In this document: positions 1 through 8,651 of the stretch, in pieces
Layout of the letters: each line of letters begins with the position of its first letter
Position numbering within the stretch: the first letter of the stretch is position 1
DNA from: Gracilariopsis chorda
Lineage: Eukaryota; Rhodophyta; Florideophyceae; Gracilariales; Gracilariaceae
Length of the DNA stretch: 41,059 bases
Direction of reading: 5' to 3'
Assembly (NCBI GenBank): GCA_003194525.1
Contig: NBIV01000397.1
Location: 1-41,059 of the forward strand
Made by a program: the position numbers and the translations under genes
Notes under the pieces: model-generated
The model's input: only the letters and a program-made list of their open reading frames with translations
Database searches by the model: none
What the model was told of the DNA's origin: nothing

Positions 1-1677
1 GCTGAAAGGTGGCGGGGGCGTTGGTTAACCCAAATGGCATCCGCTTGAAGCGGTACGTTCCTGCATGGCAGGTGAATGCGGTTCTGTCGCGATCCTCCTG
101 TCTGACAGGTACTTGCCAATATCCCCAATTGGCATCAAGGGCCGTGAACACGGTGGCGTCTCCAAGGGAGTCAATGCACTCGTCCATACGAGGGATGGGG
201 TACGTGTCCCTAACAGTCACGGCATTGAGCCGGCGGTAGTCGACACAGAACCTCCAGTTCCGTCGGCCTTTAAAGCCAGTACAAACTGGGGATGCCCAGG
301 GCGATTGAGCGGGCTCAATCACACCTGCGCGGAGCATCTTGTCCACTGGGACTGCTCCTCTTCCCGAGCTTTTGGACCTGCCCTGTAAGGGGTTGTGCAA
401 CCGGTCGCGCACCGGGATTAAATCGATCCGGTGTTCCGTTGCATCAATCTCGCCAAGCGAGCCATCCCACATTGTGGTGAATTCCCGTAACATAGTACGG
501 AGTTTGTCGCGGTGCGACTCTGGCACGTGGCTGAAGTCCAGCGCTTCAAGTGCTTTTTCTGGATCAATCCGGTCATTGCTCGATGGAGCATTGTCCTGTG
601 GAACAGGTGTGGTTCGCAATTCCGAGTTACTCGGTATGTTCGACGCTGAAGTAGCGGTTTCCTCCCCTCCTTAGACTTGACGTCTTGGACGGCGGGCGAA
701 CTCCTCAGAAGAGGTGGTAACTCCGAGTACATCGGCGGCTGTCATCTTCGTTGGCAGCATTCCCATAGGATGGGGGGTTACACTCCCAATTACTTGGTGT
801 TTGACCAGATACTGGGGTGTTTGCCAAGGTTGGCAACCAATATCCGGAAAGGAACATCCGGGAAATGGAGACAATTCCATTAGCCAGCGCCAGCTGGGAT
901 TTCTCGTACAACGAGGCGAGGGTTGTATAACCCGAAGACCGTGTTGACGGGAATTTACCTGTACCCAGACTTGGGACTCAGCCGGTATAGAAACCGAGGC
1001 AGCGACGCGGAGCTTGGTGGACTCGCGGGACGCGGGCGGTGTTCCTGCGCAGCAGGGAGCGGAACTTGTTTCCGAGAGGACCGCTTTAGCGGGCGGCGAA
1101 CAATCGGAACCGACGATCCGTCGTCAAGTTCTACACGCCTGAGGCGGGGCCTGATTGCGTCGACAAATCTGTCGCAGTAATCACATCCCAGTATGACTGG
1201 TGCTGCCAGTGAACGGCAAACGATGAAGTCCAACTTCACCACAGAGGTACCTAGTCTCACGACGAGGTCCACTGTGCCACCGTTTGTAACGGACTGTTGT
1301 TCGCATCCGAAATGTCGGGGACCGCGTCAGAGCGGATACGCGACCGCACAAGCGGGGTAACAATGATTCCACGACAAAGTTGGGGCTGCACCTGTATCCA
1401 GGACGGTGAGAAACCTCACCATAAACTGGGGGTCAAGGCCAAGGTCGGCATAGACCTTATAATTGCGCTTGGCCAAGACCAAGACTCTACCGGGAATCCG
1501 GGGATTTTTACTCCGTATCCACGGGCGACGCAACACACCGAGGTGCGCAGAGTCCGCGTCAGCGGTGTCTTTCCTCGAGAGGACTTTCACCGGGGAGCGA
1601 GGCGAGGACGCCTTGGGCGCCAACAGCCTCGTTTTTGAGGACGCCTCTCCCAAAGGGGAGACTCCCTCAGTTAGTTT
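1..1677 (-). pseudogene. pol: pol fragment: protease and N-terminal reverse transcriptase (element 1)
   Basis: Read in the minus direction, the pol frame opens at the gag stop without an AUG of its own. It carries a retropepsin-like segment with Asp-Thr-Gly at about 1398-1391 and the second-strand ILGCDY motif near 1180, then a spacer and the RT fingers segment, whose invariant HRIDL and PPYR stretch lies near 350-450. RT motifs up to the [11 protein letters not shown] region are reached at the left edge. The frame changes several times (near 1270, 950, 700 and 400). Most changes coincide with G or C runs one base shorter than in element 2, so some may be sequence errors rather than real decay. 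The family function is polyprotein maturation and cDNA synthesis. Confidence 0.85.
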
Positions 1678-1680
1678 TCC
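1656..1680 (-). promoter_or_regulatory. candidate -1 ribosomal frameshift site at gag/pol junction (element 1)
   Basis: The last gag codons are GCG GAA AAC TAA. The heptamer GGAAAAC (1680-1674) precedes the stop. A -1 slip at this point enters a frame with no stop through AAA CTA ACT GAG GGA GTC and straight into the pol frame, which has no AUG of its own. Seven nt after the heptamer is GGGA-GTC-TCCC (1666-1656), and overlapping it a second hairpin with CTCCC/GGGAG arms. Element 2 has the same arrangement. The GGA start of the heptamer is not the ideal XXX triplet, so the call is tentative. Confidence 0.5.
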
Positions 1681-3844
1681 GCCTTCGGCGGTGGGTTGGT
1701 TTCCTCGACAACGAGTGCTTCATCCCGTTGACGGGGGTTTCTATCCGCATAAGCGGGGGTTGCAACGGATGGTTGCGTGATCTCCCGAATCGGGGTGTAT
1801 GAAGCTTGCCGCGCACGCGGGGTCTGTGGTAGGGCGTGAGAAAAGTCCGTTTTAGCACGGAGGTAGGAAGCCGTCGGGACGGAATGTTTCTCCTCTGGAG
1901 TGAGGGCCTCATAATTTGCCACCACCTTGGCCATATCCTTCAGTGAACAAATACAGTGAGGAGAGGTATGGCCATGGGCATAGCACAGGCGGCAAATGAG
2001 AGCCAGCACCGCGACACGCGGATTATTATTCCGAGTATCGGAGAAGCGAACCGCAGGGCGGGTGTCAGTCCATCCAGGCCGTTGATAACGGGATTGACCG
2101 TTTGAAAACGGGAGTCGTTGGGGTTGAACCCGACTGTTACCACCGTATAGAACGGGATCTTCTGTTCCCGTATCATGGGTCATCTCCGTCGTTGACGGTA
2201 ACTCACTGGTGGGTATCGACACACCATCCCCCTGCGCTAAATGCACGGTATCAAATCCCTGTCCAGGGTTCCCATCCGCGGTGAGCGGGAGAGAGGAAGC
2301 TTCGCTTTCCAGCAACAACGCCTTGGCGGATTTAGACCGATTGTTCGGAGTTCTTGCACGAAGTGCATCCCCTTCCGCTCGAGCGTGTTGGAACAGCTCG
2401 AGGTAGGTGATCCTTCGCTTGTCCTCCCGATAACGGTAACTAAACTCCGGATTGCCGGGTCAAGACCATCAATGAACATGGTACTGCGCTCCCCAGCGGG
2501 GTATACGTTACCACATCTGTGGAAAGCCTTGTTAAGGCGCACCGAGTAATCGGTCTCGGTCTCTCCAGCACGCTGGCGTGTATCTCGCAAAGCGAGGATA
2601 GCCTGCTGAATAGCGGTGTTGGTGGCGTAGGAGCGCAGAAGATACTGCACAGCCTCCGGCCAGCAAGTAACTCCTCCCTCGGAGGCGCGAGAAGATCCTC
2701 TGACAGAGGTGTATTGGTCCTCCGCCACTCCCCGTAAGAAATACGGTAAAGCCAAATAGGCTTGTCCCTCATTCATACCGAGGATATCGGCCTCCGCTAC
2801 AAAGCGGGATAGGAAATCCAGTACTAGGACTGGGTCCTCTCCAGTAAAATACTGGTTGTGGAGCGAGAGCTGCATTCGCTTAATGCATTCTCGCACCTTT
2901 CCCGTACCACGGGGCGTACGTCCAAGTGACGAATCTTCAAGCCGGTAGTACCGGTATGATAAAAGCTTCCGGTAATCCGGGTTTGTCGGTTTCAATTCCC
3001 GGAGACCGGGGTGTCTTCTCCCCTTCTGGCGGGTTCGGACCACACCTTCAGTGGCCGATGACCGCTTCGAGCGGGAGGAGTAGCCTCGCTTCTCGTCCTC
3101 CGAGTCGGAGTCCGAGGAGCTCGAGCTAACCGAATGGTTTCGGGATGAGTCCGACGATGTCGAAGAATCGGAGTCCGAATATTTTCGGTGGTGTTTCCGT
3201 CGGTGACGGCGTTTCTTCTTCCCAGCAAGCTGGTCGTTGTGCGATGCCTCGTTTACCGGATCACCCGGGGATGGTTTGTCCATGAGGACGAACTGCTCCA
3301 GCGTCTCCAGGCGGGCACCAATCCGATCAAATAGGGCTTCAACTCCTTCGATGAAGGCGGCGGGTTGTCCCAAACTCTCCAACACGGAGTTGACGTCAGA
3401 CCGTAAAATACGGAGTTACTCGGCGACCTCCTCTACGGGGGTTGCCGAGACCACCTCTTGGAGGGATTTTAGTTCCCCTACAAGGGTGTCATGGGCGGTC
3501 CACAGAGCGCAGACCTGGGATTCCAGGGAAGTCCCCTGGGGGGTGTTATCGCCCGTTCCACGGGGGCTTGAAGCCGCGACAGCGGGAGCAGGCCGGGGTG
3601 CCTGGGGCACTGCGGCAACAGCCGGAGTCGATGCTGCATTCCCCTGCGGGGGTGATAACGAGGGCAAAAGGAGGTTCCGGGGTTCCCGGTCGGGGGTATC
3701 ATTCCGCGATGAAGCGGCGCCAGCACGGCTGGAACTTGTCCGTATAGGGATACGGGGTACGAACCGAACTTCGGAAGTGTCCGCGTTGTCGCGGGAGCGA
3801 CTACGCGTAACCACTGGCTCCGCGTCGGAGGGATTTCTCGACAT
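1671..3844 (-). pseudogene. gag: gag (capsid and CCHC zinc knuckle), element 1
   Basis: The ATG at 3844 lies about 80 nt inside the primer-binding site. The N-terminal 142 codons end at an in-frame TAA (3416-3418), yet the same frame continues at once with plausible coding sequence, so this looks like a single nonsense change. Next come a basic/serine-rich tract (KKKRRHRRKHHRKY followed by Ser/Asp runs), then a capsid-like segment (QYFTGEDPVLVLDFLSRF, YPAGERSTMFIDGL). Near 2310-2390 the frame shifts by one base. The last 200 or so codons contain a CX2CX4HX4C knuckle (CRLCYAHGHTSPHC, about 1994-1953), typical of nucleocapsid, and end at TAA 1673-1671. The same C-terminal end and stop occur in element 2. 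Gag packages the element RNA into particles. Confidence 0.85.
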
Positions 3845-3924
3845 GAGAAAATACCGTTACGACGGGAAACGATCACGGAACTTCCGGTGAATGAAAACAA
3901 ACCTCGTAAGAGGGAAACAAAAAC

Positions 3925-3945
3925 CGATTCTAGGTCGGGAGACCA
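3925..3945 (-). other. primer-binding site, tRNA-Tyr-like (element 1)
   Basis: Three bases inside the 5' LTR, the minus strand begins TGGTCTCCCGACC. Read on the plus strand this is the 3' end of a tRNA: T-loop end CGATT, T-stem CTAGG, acceptor strand TCGGGAG, discriminator A, then CCA. An acceptor pairing that starts with C1 and ends GGGAGACCA resembles eukaryotic (yeast) tRNA-Tyr. The primer identity is inferred; the site itself is clear. Confidence 0.8.
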
Positions 3946-3948
3946 CTT

Positions 3949-4750
3949 TGTGGTGCAATGCCCCAAAGGGGAAAAACACCGAAAGACGTCCGGGATCTTC
4001 CTCTCACGAGGTGAACCCAGTTGGGTAGAGCCCTCCCAGAGGTGTCACGGCGAAGCCGGTTTGTAAGACCAGGGACACCTGTCGCGACTCGCGCAGGGAG
4101 GTGAAGGCGAAGAATCGGTATCCGCGTGAGCGGGGTGTGATCCTCAGTAGAGGTTTGTTTCCACGTAAGTGGGGGTGTGTGAGCGGATGCGCACACGAGG
4201 GCCGCGGATAGCGGGAGGTGCTACCCTAAAAAGGGGAAAGAGGAAGGACGAGTGGGTCACGAGAGCGACGAGTAGATACGGCAATGCCGGTGGACAGGAC
4301 TCCCTATACAGGGCGAAACACCAATACGATTGGAACAATTAGTACTCCCAATGATGGGTCTCCTTTAGATGTGCAAGGGGGGTGAACTTCCGTACACTAC
4401 GGTGCTTCCCTCCAAGGAGGAGTTGAGAACACGCGGAGGCGGTAAAGCTCAGAGCCAATTCCCCAGGTTGGGGTCCCTTGTTGGGGAAGGTTTACTGGTG
4501 CGACGGCAGTGCGCCGTCGCACTAAGTACTAGCTCCCCAGCAATGGGTGTGAAAATAATAAATAAAATTAACTAAAATACTCCACATTCCGTGGCAACAT
4601 CCACTACTGTGGCCAACCGCCAATTGACCCAAAACCGTGTCCCACGTGTCCATACCCACCATTGTGGGGAGTAGTTCATATACACACTACACAACCGATA
4701 ATATCGGGAAAACGATCAAGTACCAAGAATCCCTCCCTGAGGGCGTTGCA
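3949..4750 (-). repeat. 5' LTR of element 1 (802 bp)
   Basis: It begins TG and ends CA and is collinear with 33500-34301, with about 12 substitutions and no indels by eye. It is followed on the inner side by the primer-binding site. An AT-rich island at about 4548-4580, in otherwise GC-rich sequence, is a candidate U3 TATA region on the minus strand. It also reads AATAAA on the plus strand. The LTR is full of short hairpins, including a long one at 4500-4520 with 8-bp arms (GCGACGGC/GCCGTCGC), and CCTCC-AA-GGAGG at 4409-4420. Confidence 0.95.
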
Positions 4751-4779
4751 CTTCAGGATTGTTATTCAAACTGTCTTCA

Positions 4780-5140
4780 GGTTCGCTTTGTGTAAGTTTC
4801 ACTTACCGGCACTGCAGTTAGTCTTAGTCACGTCACTGGTGTCTTTTCTCCTATTTCCCCTCTACAGGGTGGCTTTCCCGTTAAGCACGCCTTGTATTCG
4901 CGCGTGCCACTAATTTGGAAACCTGAACTTTCTGGAAGAGACCACACCCGTACAATGATCCTGCGGATACTCGATTCTTGCTTCAACCACCCTGTGCAAG
5001 TCGCAACGGGTGCGCTTTGCCTTATAACCGGACATAGTCGTGCCACGCATGAGAGGGCTCTACTTAATTGGGCTCACCTCTAACTGGGAACGATCCCGAA
5101 CGTCTTTCGGTGCACTGTCGTTCCTCGGCATTGAACTACA
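4780..5140 (+). repeat. diverged LTR relic, opposite orientation
   Basis: The plus strand here aligns with the minus strand (sense orientation) of the 802-bp LTR. GATCCCGAACGTCTTTCGGTG-like sequence at 5092-5112 matches the LTR with one mismatch in 21. The GAGGGCTCTAC stretch (about 5053) and the TTTCCCCTCTACAGGGTGGC stretch (about 4853) also match, in the same order and spacing. It ends ACTACA at 5140, where the LTR ends CACCACA. Only the 3' part is present. Element 1 interrupts it at 4750/4751, so the rest may lie beyond the left edge. It lacks most of the small palindromes of the young LTRs. Confidence 0.8.
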
Positions 5141-8100
5141 GATACAGAGAGATTCTACATTGTGCATTGTATTAGGTAAGAGGGTTAGTTGGTTTGATGA
5201 GGATTGAATAAGCTACACATTGCGCAATGTTACATGGCTTCGAACGGAGAGAAACAAACAAAGTCTTTAACACTGTTGCATGCATATAACACGGTTTATA
5301 TTGTACAGAGTTTGTAGTCCAAGGGAAGATGTTTTACTCATGGGTAGAAGGCGCCAGTAAAAACTGTTCAGCTTAGAAAATGGTGAGCACATACTGTCTG
5401 GAGAGGTTTAAAGCCTGCTTAAGGTCAGAAAAACACCAGCGGAAATGAGAGGGACCAGAAAATAGAAATTGGTCAATTAGCAAACACAGCGAGACAGGAA
5501 GATGGTGAGAACTGATGACCACCCGAGCGAACGGCGGCTGTGCTATGACCGCTCACAGCGCTAGTTCATGGGACGTGTCAGTCGCAGTCTCCTGCTTGGA
5601 TAAATCAACTTCTTCGTCCCTCCGAAACTCACTCGCGGACTGCACAATGCAACTTCGAATTGAGATTGCATTTGGTACTCCCCTGCAACTAGGCTTACAA
5701 ATAATTAGAAGATAGAGTCTCTAAAGGAGCGGCCGGCGGTGCAGTCTGTGCTTTCTGCCCGCCACCCACTTGGTCTTAGCGAAGTGCCATTTTCTACGGT
5801 CAAATGACCACCGCTTTTGTATAATTGAGCCCCTTAATTGGTACACGTGGCGAATTCAGGTAATCTGTTTGGGCTGACACCCCGTACAAGCTTTCGACAG
5901 GTTTCCGGTACAATTATCGTAACCCTAGCTAAACTGGATACGAGCGAGATAAAAGGGTTATCCCGACGGTTGACCCTTGCATAGCACGGGTAGCTACCAT
6001 GCGCTGTGTAACGATGGGGGGTGAGCCATGAAGGTGACGTAGCTCTGGTACCAACGGTAGACATGGTACGACGGTAGGGCGGACGCCTTTGGAAGACACA
6101 TGGAAAGTTTGCGTTTGAGGAGTCAATCGGGCAGTTGCATTGTATCGAGCAAAAGGCCAATTGGTTCACAAGTGGGGCGAAGTTACGTCTGTCATGGCGT
6201 TGGGAGGTGTGGGCGAAGGGCGAGTACGTACAGTACAGTTGTATCATGATGAGCGGCAGGAAGGCAGCGCTCTGGGTCGAGTCTGAACCTTATCGCGAAA
6301 GCGTTTGTATCATACGATAAGCTGTACTGGCGTGAAATTTTGTTACGCATTGCAAGCTTTGCATCATGAGAGATGGGAGGGCTGTGTTTTGCTTGCCAGT
6401 GTCGCACAAAACCAGTGTGAGGATACGTGAACGGTCCATGGTTATGTCCCTGCATCGCTGTTGTTACCAATTACGGTCCTTTGATTTGGATGTCATTTTT
6501 TTGGTTCATTTCTCAGGCATTCCTGCCTCGGACCTGTCGGTTAACAGGTCGATAAAAACGTTATATCGAAAAACTCGTGCAGATACAGCTCACGGTGAAA
6601 GGAAAGTTGGCACCTGGCCTGCGGCTCGGGACCAGTATTGCGCCTTCTGGTGCGCCGCAATCCGCAATCATTTGTCGATATATGTCAATACGTAGAAAGC
6701 AAAGCTCATTATGATAATTGTTAAATAATAGGGATACTGAAAGCAGGAGAAGTGGGGACTGGGATTCGCCATCACCACAGCTACAATCGATGCAAAGTTG
6801 GTATGACATGGCGGCGACTGGATGGTGAAGATTTGACCCAGAGCTTCATACAGTAGTGTTTAAGTGTACTGTATGGGGACGGGTGCGAGTGTGCGGTCCG
6901 TACTCGCCCGGGTGAGTGGGATCGTCCCTGGAGCCGAGGAGAGCGACAGCAGCTGGTTGGGAGGTGAATGAAGACGAGCCGGTGCTGCAAGCTTGGCGGG
7001 CATTTGTGTGTAAAGTCGTACAGTATAATTCAAAGAGGGATTGATGAGTTGCAAACCGTCACGGTGAGCGCGCTGCGGCGCGCGTGGCGCCCGCATGCAC
7101 GACGCGCCCGCAGATGAACAGCGCGCTGTTATCACAACGCGCTTGACACTTTGTGTGTGATCTTGCAGTTATTTGGAAGGAAGGGGGCAGGGGGTTTTAA
7201 AAGCTCGCGCGGCTGAGATTTTGACTAGTGGCCCGGGTTGAGCGGTTGGTAATCGTCCCTTCGCCGCCCGCGAGTAGTAATGAGCAGATGTTTTATGGCA
7301 GGGGGAGGGGGGGGGTAAGCCTTTCAGCAGCCAAACTTTTTCTCACGGCCCTCCCAACTTACACAAGCGGCATGCGGGCGAAGCAAATCGATTAGCAAGC
7401 CAGAATATAAATCGGACAGAAAAGGGGAGAATACGCGGCTCCACTCCGTTGCTGGACAGCGCCAGACGACAACAGGCAGGCGCAAGAGCGGCGGCATGGC
7501 GAGCACGTGCCGCCCTCTTCCATCCGGTATCGACGCTGTGCGCATGATTCAGCAGCCAGTCTCTTGATCAAGCGCGACTTGATCGGCGTGCAGCAGACAG
7601 GCGCCTCCACCGCGCTCACGTGAGTTCAGGCGGAGAGCGCTGCAAGAGGCAACAATAAGAAACAGTGGCACGGGCTGAGGCCGTGGTAGTAGACACTAGC
7701 AGTGGTGGTGGTGCGCGCAGTCGTCGTGCAATGACGACGCCGACATCTCGTCTGCGCAGACAAGACTGCGTTCAAGCGCGCTGTATTATCACTCGGTGAA
7801 AGAGCGGCACAATTGCAGCGGTCACACAAACACAACCTTCATATTGGTATTGACACCAAACGTCCGCAGCCTCCGCTCCCGCAGTGACACGCCAAGGGAA
7901 GGGGGAGGGGCGCTGCAAGCTCGTTACAAAACGACATACAGCGTAATGACCACGCGCCTTGAAGAGAAAAAGGGCACAAAAACTTAGCAAGCCACGACGG
8001 CGTTGGCGGCGTCATATAAACGCGCCGTTAGTGTGATTGCGTTGCAATGATTGCAGCCGTGCTGCGGCGCCTCCTGTCATGCTATGATACGCCTCGTATA

Positions 8101-8462
8101 ATACGTGCTCGTGCGCGCGCACTGTTTACTCGAAGCGAAATGGGCACACACAAGACGGGAGAAAATGGCACTGCGCGCTGTTACAAGCACTTGTTGTTGT
8201 GCAAGCGCAGCGATCACAAAACGAAGCTTGGCGGCGGCGGCGATTCCGCGTGACAGCTGCTCACGCGCGCCCAACTGTACGTTCACGGTCGAAAAGCACA
8301 TCGTATTTCAAAAAGAGCCGTTCCCAACCGTAAAACACAGCGAAAACGAAAAGAAAGAGAAAAGAAAATACAAAGTGATCCGTGTAAATGCACAAGAGTC
8401 GAACTGCTCGCCTTAGCTCATGCGCCTATTTACGAGGGGGGAAGGGGAGGAGCCTTACACAT
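5141..8462. other. gene-poor interval
   Basis: I see no conserved protein, tRNA or rRNA. ORFs here are short and unrecognised in all frames. Composition changes from about even near 5200 to GC-rich after 7000. Purine runs with G-quadruplex potential occur at about 7180-7195, 7301-7315 (G5-A-G9) and 7894-7910. Confidence 0.6.
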
Positions 8463-8463
8463 A

Positions 8464-8500
8464 CACAGCGCCACACAGCGCCACACAGCGCCACACAGCA
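8464..8500. repeat. 10-bp tandem repeat
   Basis: The unit CCACACAGCG is repeated about three and a half times with no change, then decays into CAACACAGCA. It is noncoding as far as can be seen. Confidence 0.85.
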
Positions 8501-8603
8501 ACACAGCACTCGAGACCCGCCATCACGTAAGCTCAACTCCGCATGTCGTAATGCAAATTGTGCAACTACGTAACTTCCAATACCACACCCATAACGCCTT
8601 ATC

Positions 8604-8604
<1 letters not shown>

Positions 8605-8647
<43 letters not shown>
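8605..8647. repeat. uninterrupted A43 tract (T43 on the zinc-finger gene's strand)
   Basis: Forty-three consecutive A residues on the plus strand. On the coding strand of the zinc-finger gene the tract is T43, beginning two bases after the TAA stop at 8652-8650. It could be a slippage microsatellite, the tail of a plus-strand retroposed RNA ending at 8604, or an assembly artefact. Confidence 0.9.

Positions 8648-8649
<2 letters not shown>

Positions 8650-8651
<2 letters not shown>

Larger units (their letters stand above)
1..4750 (-). mobile_element. Ty3/gypsy chromovirus, element 1 (5' half, cut by left edge)
   Basis: The minus strand reads, from 4750 downward: an 802-bp LTR, a tRNA-type primer-binding site, gag with a CCHC knuckle, an aspartic protease with a DTGA-type motif, and the N-terminal part of reverse transcriptase, ending at base 1. 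Bases 1-1889 match 39157-41059 of element 2 over their whole length, so both belong to one family. The missing part (rest of RT, RNase H, integrase, 3' LTR, about 5.7 kb by comparison with element 2) should lie left of the window. Flank 4751-4755 (CTTCA) does not match the flank of element 2 (ATACG), as expected for two separate insertions with Ty3-type 5-bp target duplications. Coding frames are broken by several one-base indels and one in-frame stop. Confidence 0.93.

Noticed and set aside
3925..3945. A tRNA gene
   Set aside because: Only the 3' end of a tRNA is matched and it sits exactly at the primer-binding position of the LTR element.
5515..7835. Several 60-137 codon ORFs on both strands
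   Set aside because: No homology recognised, no codon bias or motif, and overlapping frames; consistent with chance ORFs.
8464..8500. CRISPR-like repeat array
   Set aside because: Direct 10-bp tandem units with no spacers in a eukaryotic genome.
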